Shown here: positions 1 through 11,215 of the stretch, one piece after another
Layout: each line of letters opens with the position of its first letter
Position numbering within the stretch: position 1 is the first letter of the stretch
Origin: Zygnema cylindricum
Lineage: Eukaryota > Streptophyta > Zygnematophyceae > Zygnematales > Zygnemataceae
Length of the DNA stretch: 20,659 nt
Assembly (NCBI GenBank): GCA_037447655.1
Contig: JBBHKE010001731.1
Coordinates: 1 to 20,659 of the forward strand
Reading direction: 5' to 3'
Made by a program: the position numbers and the translations under genes
Notes under the pieces: model-generated
What the model was told of the DNA's origin: nothing
Database searches by the model: none
Seen by the model: the letters and a program-made list of their open reading frames with translations, nothing else

Positions 1-281
1 AAAACCGGACGGTCGAAATTGTCGCCCAAAAGTTTGTAGAATCTTGCCGAATCTCCAGCAAACATGTTATATAAAAGAAAAAAAAAAAAAAACAGTACGG
101 CCTAGTACGAAAAAATGTACGGTTTTCAGTAAACAACCTCACTTTTGTAACGTACGACCGGCACCAAAAATAAAAAATTAAAAAAAAAACAGCAAAACAA
201 AAACAAAAATTAAACTAAACAAATCAAAAAAAAAAAAAAACCTTCAAACACTTCCATTTTTTTTCTAAGGGTTTTTAAAAA
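1..281. other. A-rich 5' flank and leader of the LYR gene
   Basis: Poly-A and A/T tracts dominate (64-95, 165-240). No coding signal is seen. A TAAGGGTTTTTAAA motif just before the ATG (266-280) resembles the minisatellite unit found after the stop codon. The promoter of the LYR gene must lie here or further left, but no clear TATA box stands out. Confidence 0.4.
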
Positions 282-587
282 ATGGCTGGAAATTGTTATC
301 CAAACGGTATTTCCGCGTTTCGCGCCGTAATTCGCGCTCAAAAAAATCTGTTCAAAGGAGACCTTTTCGCTCAAACTGAGGCCGTCAAAGAAATCCGTTC
401 TCAGTTCGAGGCAAACCGATCCGTAACGGATTCCGTACAGTTGGCGAAGCTCCTGGGAGACGCCAGAGAGGCCGTACAGTTTCTGACACAGAATGTGGTC
501 CAGGGGAGACTAAACGACAAAGGAAGATATGAGGTAGTGGTGAAAAAGGAACATACTGAGGGGGTCATTGAAGTGCCCCAAATTTAG
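282..587 (+). CDS. LYRM7/MZM1-like complex III assembly factor (LYR-motif protein), single exon
   Basis: Complete 101-residue frame with an in-frame TAA two codons before the ATG, so the start is secure. It belongs to the Complex1_LYR family: a short three-helix basic protein with AFRAVIR at residues 13-18 in the LYR position and the conserved downstream Phe at 24 (NLFKGD). Then follow IRSQFEANRSVTD (about 38-50) and AREAVQFLTQNVVQGRLN (about 62-79), the pattern of LYRM7/MZM1. Family role: in the mitochondrial matrix, MZM1/LYRM7 holds the Rieske Fe-S protein before Bcs1 inserts it into complex III, and may help cluster delivery. Length matches human LYRM7 (about 104). The family assignment is firm from motifs; the exact member is slightly less certain. 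It reads closer to plant-type members than animal ones from memory. The TAG stop lies inside the first unit of a downstream minisatellite. Confidence 0.88.
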   Translation: MAGNCYPNGISAFRAVIRAQKNLFKGDLFAQTEAVKEIRSQFEANRSVTDSVQLAKLLGDAREAVQFLTQNVVQGRLNDKGRYEVVVKKEHTEGVIEVPQI

Positions 588-870
588 GGTTTTTAAGGAA
601 GTTTAGGGTTTTTAAGGAAGGTTAGGGTTTTTAAGGAAGTTTAGGGTTTTTAAGGAAGTTTAGGGTTTTTAAGGAAGTTTAGGGTTTTTAAGGAAGTTTA
701 GGGTTTTTAAGGAAGTTTAGGGTTTTGAAGGAAGTTCAGGGTTCTTAAGGTGGTTTAGGGTTTAAGAAAATTTTGGGTTTTTAAGGAGATTTAGGGTTAA
801 GGAAGTTTAGGGTTTCTAAGGAGGTTTAGGGTTTAAGAAGATTTTTGGGTTTTTTGGGGATTCAAGGGTT
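583..870 (+). repeat. 19-bp minisatellite with TTTAGGG core
   Basis: Unit TTTAGGGTTTTTAAGGAAG. Eight units start every 19 bp from 583 to 716 with only single-base changes; divergent units follow to about 870, and a stray one lies near 957-973. The first unit supplies the TAG stop of the LYR gene, so the array is its 3' UTR. The core equals one plant-type telomere repeat but is not tandem TTTAGGG. Confidence 0.9.
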
Positions 871-3405
871 TTCAAAAATAAAATAGGGTTTTGGAAATTC
901 TCGAATTGAAGGGTTTTCGAATTTTTTAGGGTTTCGGAAAATGGAAAGTTTCGTGAGATTTAGGGTTTTTAAGTTTTTCTTTTAGTGAGGTTTTTTGGGG
1001 AGTTTTAGGGGCTGAGTTTTAAAAAATTGGGGATTGTACATTTTTGAGGAGGGACTAGTGATGGTAGATTTTTAAGATTTTTTTTTTTTTTTGGTCTCAA
1101 TTTTTTTACTTTAAAAGGGAGAAGAAATTAGGGTTTTCTTGAAGTTGTACATAGGTTTCATGTAATCCGGATTTTGGTTTTTCCGGTGGAGGAGAGGGAG
1201 GGAGGGGGGTGGAGGGGAAGAGGGAAGGAGAGAGAGGGAGGAAAGGTGGTGGATTTTGTTTTTTCCTTATTTTGGAAAGATACTTTTATTCTTTAAGTTT
1301 TGAATAAAGTACAGTGGTTTTTCTGGGCTTAAAAAAAAACAAGTAAATAAATAAATATAAAGGTGAAAGGAATTGAGGCTGTGGACAATGCTTTTTGTGA
1401 ATGCAAAAATTGTCAAATTAAAAAAAAAAGTTGATGCTCTTTTTGGTGGGAGTTTGTGTTTTTTTTCGGCCAATTATGGGCGTCACACAATGTCACGCAT
1501 TGGACTTATTTCAAAATGTAGCAAAAAAAAAAAAAAAACATTTGAAGAAAAATAAATAATTGCAAGTACAAATTTAAATTTCAAATAAGATTAAATGGAA
1601 AATGGGACAAATGTTATGTCACTTGTATTTATGATAATCAATATAGATTTTATTTATAAGAATATATATAGTTAAGACTATATCTCCCTTTTCAATGATA
1701 ATAACCTAATTTGATAATAATTTAGGTCTTTAGTCAAAAAATTGGTAAACTTTTGACATTTTTTTATATTCAAGTGACAAAAACACCTTTTTTGAAGATT
1801 AAAACCAAATTTCTCAACAATTTTGAATGCATTTTCTAAAGTATCACACCTTATTAGGTCTTAATCTGATTTTATTTTTATGAAAATTTTAATCACGTTT
1901 GATTATTTGAAGTATGGTCAATAATCTTTAATGATTTATTTGGTGTTGTGACAGATGTCACATTGATTTAATGAAGACAATTTTGGTCGCCATTTGATGC
2001 AATTTATCAATTGGATTTTTTTTTTCAACTAAAAACAAAGACAAAAAAATGATCATTTAATAATCAATAGATATATTTGAGAAGCGTTACGTAAGCTTTC
2101 GATGAACAATGTATATTTTAGATGAAAAAAGTTTGTATAAATTCACAAATTCTTTATATTTTTGGTTAAATCTTTTTCTGGTTTAATTTTTTTAACCACG
2201 CATTCTAACTAAAAATCATTCAATTATCCAAGATTCAATTGTTATTCTCACTCCATTTGTTTCGGCAATCGACACTGATATCTTGTCGTATTGCCTCTGC
2301 TTTCATTTATTTTGCATTAACACTTATAAATCCTTATTGTTAATTACGATAGATGGTGTGTTAATAGTTTTCTTGTTAGCGTTTGTTAGGGTTTTTTAGG
2401 GTTTGTTGAGGTTTGTTAGGGTTTGCTATTTTGTCGAATTTGTGCTTTTTTTTTTCAGCATCGTCTCGATTTTGGCCTTTTGTGGTTTTTGGTTTCTTTC
2501 GTAAAGTTTTTACTTTTAGTTTGTCGGTTTCCATGTTCGTTTTTCCAGTTCCGTTTTGGTTTCTCGTTTCTTTTGTTCCCATGTACTCAAAATGGTTTAT
2601 CATTGAGATTTCTAACTAAAGCTCACTTTTACTCTCCTTTTTAGTTATTTATTTTATTTTTCCCCATTAAAGTTTTTTACCAAGCGATCGTCCACAAAAA
2701 TATTTTAAAGCATTTGTCTCTATTGCATGCTCAAAAATGTGTTTAAACGTAAGTATCTTAAGTAAACTGTTATAATTAAAACGTTTTTAGTTAAAACATC
2801 ATCTACATATTGAGGCTGGATTTGAGAATCCGGAGGTCTATTTAGTCTTATTACCATAAATCATCGAGAAATATGTACTTTTACAAGTTTAATAAAATTT
2901 GCAGTTTTCTTGTACAAATACTTTCATTTTTGAACCAGAAACAACAAAAAAAAAGGATGTAAACTAAAAATAATGTGGATTGAAAACATTGAATTATGAA
3001 TAAAGCCGTCTCATTTCAGGAAATTGTGAATAAAAAAAAAAACACAAAATTCTTTAGTTCCCATCCACTGAAAATCCACATAAAAAAAAAGTTCACAATA
3101 TATACAAAGAAAGAAACCCAAATTTTCAAATTTTCAGTTTTTTACTCTTTCTTTTTGTTTTTCATTTTACAATTAACCAACAATACGAAAATAAAATCCT
3201 ACAAGCTTTTCGAATGAAATACATTTTTTCTTTTTCTAAGAAGATAAAACTGCTATTGTAACAATACTCGATCTTCCCTCGATTTTTTTTACCGAAAACC
3301 AAATTAAAAGAAAAAATTAAAAATGGTATTATTTGCAAGTAGTGTTCTAAATGACTTTGTTTTCGATTCACAAAACTTTCGATTAAATTTGAAAAAAAAA
3401 AATAT
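871..3405. other. Spacer between two convergent genes, no supported gene
   Basis: AT-rich DNA with poly-A/T runs, a purine patch at about 1185-1250 (GGGAGG-like), an AATAAA at 1303-1308 that could serve as a distant polyadenylation signal, and a short GTTTGTTAGGGTTT array at about 2375-2428. Small open frames here on both strands have homopolymer-driven composition and no family motif. The 3' ends of both neighbouring transcripts must lie in this stretch. Confidence 0.5.
2375..2428 (+). repeat. Short GTTTGTTAGGGTTT-type repeat
   Basis: Four imperfect copies of a GTT(T)GTTAGGG motif. It shares the TTAGGGTTT core with the 583-870 minisatellite but has a different period. Confidence 0.5.
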
Positions 3406-3477
3406 TCAAGAGGGTCTTCCATCTCCCTCTTTAAGAACCCAAGCTCCTCCTTTAGAAGTACAAAGCTCTTTCACAAC
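3406..3477 (-). CDS. POLR3E: RPC5 terminal exon 14 (stop codon)
   Basis: 23 codons and TGA. Acceptor CGGTTTTTCAG, phase 0. [18 protein letters not shown] matches animal VDKVLKDCCVSYGGMWYLKG, the very C-terminus of RPC5. Confidence 0.93.
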   Translation of the reverse strand, partial: VVKELCTSKGGAWVLKEGDGRPS

Positions 3478-5199
3478 CTGAAAAACCGAAAAAATGAAAT
3501 AAAACGAATTAAATAAAAATTAGATACAAATTAGATGTACCGAAATGACAATGAAGAAAGCAAGATTATTCGTTCCTTACAAATAGATGCATTCGAATTT
3601 TTTGGAAGAACGTGACAAATGTTTGGATACCGCAATCCTACAGAATATTTGGAAATTTTGTAGGGTTAAGACCTAGACTGTAAGACATCTTATACTTTTG
3701 TGAATTTTTTAAACGAACCTTTCATCCAATAAGTGACCGATTTCGGGTTAAAGGCAGTATGTACTATACCCGATTAGTTCTCGGGTTAAGGGTACTATGT
3801 ACTATACCCGATTAGTTTTCCGGCTTAGGGCAGTATGTACTATACCCGATTCGTTTTTGGGCTAAGGGCAGTATGTACTATACCCGATTAGTTTTTGTGT
3901 CAAGAGCGGTATGTACTATACACGATTAGTTTCATTTTTTTGTTTTTGGGTTAAGGTAGTATGTTTTGATCCGATTAAGTCAACCGTTTAATGGAACTTC
4001 ATCCAACGGTAAAGGGACTTTCTAATCATTAAGAAGTCACATAAGTTTTCCAACTTTTTGCTTTGTCGTTTTCGACAAAGCTTCCAAACTAGCTCAGGTT
4101 CCTTACTTCGTTTCAGCCCAAGGGGTTGTTTTTTAGCAATTAATTTACATTTAAAAGAATACCAACCGTTGTAAAAGATTTTAAGTATTTTAACTAGGGT
4201 TCAATACAGTTGTAGATCATTCTTTAAGTACTAAAAAAACAAATCACTCCTGGCTTTGCAGCTTCTATTCTGCTACAGTTTGCAGTTTTCTTTTTTAAAT
4301 ACAAATTTCATTTTTGTGAAGGCTTTGCCAATGTTTCATATTGTATTTTTTTTCAAATTTATATTTAATACTTTTAACCTAATAACATCTGATCTCCAAA
4401 ATATGGAAACGAACGGATGTTTTGCATCTCTCAAATATTCTCCGAATGCAACTTTTCTTCTAAAGCATATGATGACTATGATATACTGTATGATATATCA
4501 TAGTACCAATCATAATATACACTGATGCCTGATATACCATAACATCCACCCTGATGGAATCGAGAGCAGTTCAATAATTATCTTTTTGATTTTTATACAT
4601 TAAAATGTTTTGGGTATCACTTAAGGGATTTGAATCGTAGTCTACGAGGTTATTAGGTTCTTACTCTGTAGGACTTGCACTCGAAGCTTATAGTGCAGCA
4701 AATTACTTGGTATTTGAACAATTATTATTTACTTTCCAAAATTTTGAAATATTTACGTTAAACAATAATAACGCAGTTCAACCACTTTGCAAAACCCGAC
4801 TTATTTTCAGTTCATACGGGTGTAATTACACTTACTTCTCCAAATTGTGAAAGAGAAAAGGTGATTTTATTCTCCTCCCCGACTCCCACTCCCTCCCCTC
4901 AACCACCCCCAACCACTCCTCTCTCTCTCTCCCCCCCCCACTCACTCCCTTCCCTCTCCTCCCTCCCTTCCCTTCCAACTCCCTCTTCTACAATATGCAA
5001 AACAGAAACTCCCTCCCTCTCACCTTCAAATAAGTGGCATTTGGAACCTCCGTTTTCAACGCTATTTTTGCCGCCTCCATGAGATCCAATTTCCGTACTC
5101 CCGCCTTCTTTTTCGTCTTTAGCATCGCGATCACCACCGCCCTGGATTTTTGTCTCTTCCTTCAGACCATTAGTGCCATACCATGTGTCTCTCTCTTCC

Positions 5200-5273
<74 letters not shown>

Positions 5274-6118
5274 GTCACATTTGCCACAAGATCATCTGCA
5301 TTGTGTCACATCACATTATGCGGATCCACATCACACCAGAACATCACATCACAACCGAAAAAAAATTAAAAGCAAAATGCAAGAAAGAAAAAAGTAAAAG
5401 AAAAAACAAGAAAAAAACTAAACCAAACCAAACCAAATTCTTACCGGAAAGGGTCAATCGCGGGACTTCCGAGAGTGGTCAAAAAGTACACTCCCTCCAC
5501 ACACGTGGCGACCTTTTCTACTTCCGTTTTCAGTTCCGTGATTGGCGCGGAGGCGGCCTGGGCGGCAAATTTGGCAGCACTCACTGCCTTTATGTTGGGC
5601 TTGGCAACAGAGGAGTAGGTGAGAGGGAGCTCTCGGAGACACTCGCAAAGGAAGTGTAAACTAGAGGAGAGAGAAGGGAGGGAGGGAGGGAGGGTAAGAG
5701 GGAGGGAGGAAGGGAGGGAGGGAGGGAGGGAGGGAGGGAGGGAGGGAGGGAGGGAGGGAGGGAGGGAGGGAGGGAGGGAGGGAGGGAGGGAGGGAGGGAG
5801 GGAGGGAGGGAGGGAGGGAGGGAGGGATGGAGGAGAGAGAAGGGAGGGAGGGAGGGAGGGAGGGAAGAGGGAGACGAGAAAGAGGAGAGAAGGAGAAGAA
5901 AGAGAGGAGAGGAAAAGGGGGGAGGAGAGGGAGAGAGAAAGGAGGAAGGAAGAGAGGGAGAAAGAGAGAAGAGAAGAGTGAGAGAGAAAGCGAAGAGAGG
6001 AAGCAAGGGAAGGAGAGGAAAAAGAGGAAGAGTGTGCAGGCATCAGGGACAAAGGATAGAGAAGAGAGAAAGAGAAGGAAGGTGAGAAAGAAGAAGAAAA
6101 AAAGTGAAAAGAGAGGGA

Positions 6119-6183
<65 letters not shown>

Positions 6184-8870
6184 ATCCATTTAAAACCCAC
6201 AAAAAAAACGTACTTTAAAACTTGATGTTTGAGGAAAATAGTCCGTAAAGCTCCAGGTAAAGCTGTCTTTGTCGATTCTGACATCGCCACACTCCCTCCT
6301 ACCCCTCCTCCTCCCCCTACCCCACCTCCTACTCCTCCTGCCCCTCTCCCAACACCTCCTAACCCCACAGTTTCTACCAGCCCACCTCCTCTCCCTCCTA
6401 CCGCCCCTCCTCCCACCCCTCCTCCCACCCCTCCTCCCCCACCTCTCCCTCCCCCCGCCGCATTCCTCGGGTCTCCCATCCGACCCGATGGAGCCTCTCC
6501 CTTCTTTTCCCCTCCTCCTCCTTGTCCCCCTTTTCCAGTACTTAACTCGTTCATTGTGGAGATAGAGAGGGAGAGAGCCGCCTGAGAGAGACCGGGCTCC
6601 GCTTTCGTCCACCTTCGAACTTGAGAATTTACGATTTGCGGAAATTTTTTAATAAAATTTTCGTCGGTCGGCTCCAAAAATTCCCAGGAGGAGGTGGGGC
6701 CCACACCCTTGTGACGGGCGACAGTTTTTAGGAGCTCGCGGAGGAGTTGGCTGGGGATCTGGGGGGGAGGGAGGGAGGGAGAGGGAGTGGGAGGGAGGGA
6801 GGGAGAAAAAGGGAAGGGGAAGGAGGGAGATTAAGAGAGACGAACAGACATAAAAAAAAGAGCCCACTCAACAGAAACAGAGAGACAGAAGATAGAGAGA
6901 CAGAGGCAGCGACAGAGAAACAAAGACAGAAAGACAGAAAAACAGAAACAGAGAGAGACTGAGAAAGAAAAACAAAAAGGCAGATTGAGTTTGCGAGGGA
7001 GAGGGAAAGAGGGAGAGGTGGACATTGAGAGATAGAAGCGATCAAAAGATTGAGAACAACATCAAGAGAGATTGAGAGATTGGGATTGAGATAAGGATAC
7101 AAAATTGAGATATGGGAGAGAATTAAGATGAAAGAATGAGATTAAAAGATGAAGAGATCGAGATTCAAATTGAGATTGAGATGGAGAGATAGCAAAATAG
7201 ATAGAGAGCCCGAGAGCAGAGAGACAAAGTGACAGAAACACTAAAGACATGGAGAGAAAGAGACAGAAAGCCAGAGAGGCAGAGAGATAGACGGATAAAG
7301 AGACAGCGACAGAGACAGAAAGACGCAGAGAGAGAGAGAAAGACAGACGGAGAGAGAGACAGACGGAGGGAGAGATAGACAGAGAGAGACAGAGACACCG
7401 ATCCCACCCTCACCTTCAAATTCTCCAATTTCCTATGCTCCACCTCTCTCCCTCTCACAAACTGCATGAGAAGATAGTCTCTCAACACGCATCTCTCCCC
7501 CGTGTATCGCAGAAATGACGCACAAACCCAGCATCCCTGCACTAGCATGGAAACTTCCTCCAGAACAGACAAAACCTCCAATTCCGTACAGCCTGGAGGA
7601 GCCAATCGCATGATGCGCTCGAATTGGAGGACTTGGGTTTTGCCCTGAGGGAAAAAGGGGGTGGGGGGAGAGGGGGGGAGGAGGGGGAGGGGGGGAAGGG
7701 GGAAGGGGAGGGGGGGGGGGAGAGGGAGGGGGAAGGGGGGGGGGAAGGGGGAAGGGGGAAGGGGGAAGGGGGAAGGGGGAAGGGGGAAGGGGGAAGGGGG
7801 AAGGGGGAAGGGGGAAGGGGGAAGGGGGAAGGGGAAGGGGGAAGGGGGAAGGGGGAAGGGGGAAGGGGGAAGGGGGAAGGGGGAAGGGGGAAGGGGGAAG
7901 GGGGAAGGGGGAAGGGGGAAGGGGGAAGGGGGAAGGGGGAAGGGGGAAGGGGGAAGGGGGAAGGGGGAAGGGGGGAAGGGGGAAGGGGGAAGGGGGAAGG
8001 GGGAAGGGGGAAGGGGGAAGGGGGAAGGGGGAAGGGGGAAGGGGGAAGGGGGAAGGGGGAAGGGGGAAGGAGGAAGGGGGAAGGGGGAGGGGGAGAGGGA
8101 GAGAGGGAAAGTAGGAAGGGGGAGAGAGAAAAAGTAGGGGAGGGAAAGGAGGAAGGGGGTAGGAAAGGCATCAATTAGATATGGGAAGGCATAAATGGCG
8201 TAACATAATGGAGGAGGAGGTAGGAAGAGGCAAAAAGGGCATAAAGTAGGCTTGAAAAGCAGTGACGAAAAAAGCTTAAAGAAAGAAAAACATTTAAGTT
8301 AACTATCTTTACACACATTTTTTACTGCCATTTATTTAATTTTTTTACCCACATTTTTCCAAAGATGGATATCATCAACTTTTTTTGCAAAAAGATTTTA
8401 CCAGGCGAAAGAAACTGGAAAAAAAAGAAACTAAGGGAAAAAAAGGAGAGGGAGAGAGAAACCGAAACGAAGGACATACGAAAGGAGAGGGGGGGAAAAA
8501 TGGAAATATTTGTCACACCTGAGTGAGAATAGCGTGGATTCTTTTGTGGAGAGGGAGAGATTGCAAATAACTGAAAACCATTGAAAAAATACCATTTGTT
8601 ACATTGACAACCTTGTTATTGTAGCACACATAATTTGACGACAAACAAAGGAAATAACCCCCCCAAAAAAAACAACAATTGAGTTTTACATATATATTTT
8701 GCTGTCATGCGAAATTCCGAGTACTTGAATTGGAATTTAATGTCTCAAAAACAATTTAGAAAACTAAAAAAGAAAAATAAATGAATAAACTTACCAAAGA
8801 ATGGTCCTACGTTTCCTCTTAAAACTAAAAAATTAAGATAGCCAAAAAATGATAGGGAGAGGGAGAGGGT

Positions 8871-8918
<48 letters not shown>

Positions 8919-9692
8919 GAAAAAGAGCGGCAAGGAGAGATCGCCTCTCGATTTTAACATTCTACCCATAAAAAACCCACCATACAAAAACCCTCATAAA
9001 GACCCAAAAAAAAAACCCACAAAAATCCACCTCAAAATCCTTCCCAAACAAAAAAAGGCGAGAGAGAAGGTACAAAAAAATCAGAAAAGATATTGACGTG
9101 GCAGTACCTGAGAGAGGGACCGGCTGTACCAGCACCGTCCAATTCCAAAGAGATTCCGAGATTAATTCTCTGTGGAGTCCACTGCCTCCCAGAGGGGAGG
9201 CCGAGAGAGAGGACAGAGAGGGAGAGGAGAAAGAGGCCGAGAACACAGAAAGAGGGGCAGAGAGGAGAGAGGTCTAGGAGAGGGGTTAGTAGAGGAGGGG
9301 AGGGGAGGGGGAGGGGGAGGGGGGGAGGGTGGAGAAGAGGGGAAGGAAATGGAAATGGAAGGAAAGGAAGGGAGGAAATGGATGGAGAGGGGGAGAGGCA
9401 AGAAGAGGGTGAGAGATTGAGGAGAAAGGGAGGGAGGAGGAGGAGAAAGGGAGGGAGGAGGAGGAGGGAGGAGGGAGAGGGAGGAGGGACCGTGAAAGGG
9501 AGAAGGAGAGAAGGAGAAGGGAGAGGCAAGAGGGAGGAGGAAGGAGAGATAAGAAGCAGTAAGGATGATCAGGAAGAAAGAGAGAAAAGGAGAGAGGCGA
9601 CAAGTAGTACATATGCCCAAATACAAAGAAAGACCAAGATAGGGAGGAAAATATCATCCATTCTCCATTTCACAGAAAAACTTCTTCACAGT

Positions 9693-9749
<57 letters not shown>

Positions 9750-11156
9750 AACAACTGAAGAAAGATTTCGAAACTGAAAAAAAGTCTCCCTATAGTGAAA
9801 AGAAAAAGTAGTATTCCTTACGGCGTGAGAGTGAAGGGCAGTACTGATTCTGTCTTTGCCGCCATTTTCTCTCTCACAGCTTCCGATTCCGAACTCGAAG
9901 TGGCGAAGGGCTCAAGAGGGACCCACGCCTACAGTCCCAAAACATCGACTAACTTTCAGGAAACAAAAATATAATTATGCATACAAAAAAAAAACACTCT
10001 CTCTCTCTCTCCCTCTCCATGTCCCTCTCCTTCTCCTGTTTCCCTCTCCTTCTCCCTTTTCCCTCTCCGTCTCTGACTCCATCGCCGTCTCCGTATGCCT
10101 CTCCCTCACCCTCTCTGTCGGCAGCTCCCACTCCATCACCCCATCCCTCTCCCTCTCCCATATATACATATATACATATATATATATATAATTTTTATTA
10201 ATACTATCTCTTACATGGTTATTTTTATATCATATGGAATTGTTAAGTAAAATGAGATTTATATTGTAGGTACTGTGTTATGTTGTAGTACAGTGGATAA
10301 TACTTCAACATACTGATTTATTGTATTTTTATTATTGCATTACTGTCGAGATGTATTTTTTTATTAAAATGTATTACAACATAACATAATGTAACACAAT
10401 GTAACATAACAGAAGGTAATATGTTGTAACAGAATGTAAGACTTTGCATACGTCTATTCCTATGTACTATGTTTAACCATTTGAAAAATACAAGAAAAAA
10501 ACAAAAAAAACGGATGCAAAAATGATTTTCCGTCCTTTTCTTATCTTGATCCCTTCATAAGGCTTATTGCAGATCCAAACTACACTGCGATTCGCTATTA
10601 GTGTTATAAACACTAATTCAGTCCCAGTACACAATAGCATTAATAATACTAATTGTTTTTTCCTTGTTTTTTTCTTAGCATTGATTCTTTTTGCGATTCA
10701 CAATCGTCCACATCATTCGGACCAGAAATATAATTATCAACACTAAAACAGTCCTTAAACTAGTTACTTCGATGCTAATGACGATTTGTGTTCTAGTTGA
10801 ACGGTCCACACTAAATAGAGAGAGCAGTAAGAAAGAAAAAGAGAGAGGAGTTTAACATTTTGTCCACCTCTAGTCCTACTTCTCTTGTCTCACCTGAGCT
10901 TCGTCTTTTTCCCGGAGGTAAGCATGTGACTGAAGTCGCGACTCTTCTTGTCTCTCTGTCTCTCTTCGTGAGATGTTCACCTGTCCCTCTCAAAAATTCT
11001 TGGTCAAAAACCAAAAACAAAAAACAGGGAGAGAGGAGGAACTATTGTATTTTTTAAGTCTTTATAGTGGAAAACTTTAAGGCAAATTAGGTCATTGAAA
11101 AAAACAAGTACATGTGGAAGTCACTGGTTTGGAATAATTAACCAGAATGAGTAAGG

Positions 11157-11215
<59 letters not shown>

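Noticed and set aside
2376-2644. Overlapping small frames on both strands
   Set aside because: Phe/Ser/Lys-rich products of AT- and T-rich DNA, no motif and no splice or start context.
3742-3975. CRISPR-like array
   Set aside because: The repeat is contiguous at a 38-bp period with no unique spacers, in a eukaryotic intron.
5441-6704. Long minus-strand Ser/Leu/Pro-rich frames (up to 347 aa)
   Set aside because: They run through (GGGA)n and (GA)n repeats and read past clear splice sites. Only the ends belong to RPC5 exons 11 and 12.
7542-8178. Open frames of 158-210 aa over the (GGGGGAA)n block
   Set aside because: Pure repeat translation; only the 7542-7644 end overlaps RPC5 exon 10, in another frame.
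9093-9758. 221-aa Arg/Glu/Gly-rich plus-strand frame
   Set aside because: It is antisense to exon 8 and to its purine-rich intron; no motif, composition set by the repeat.
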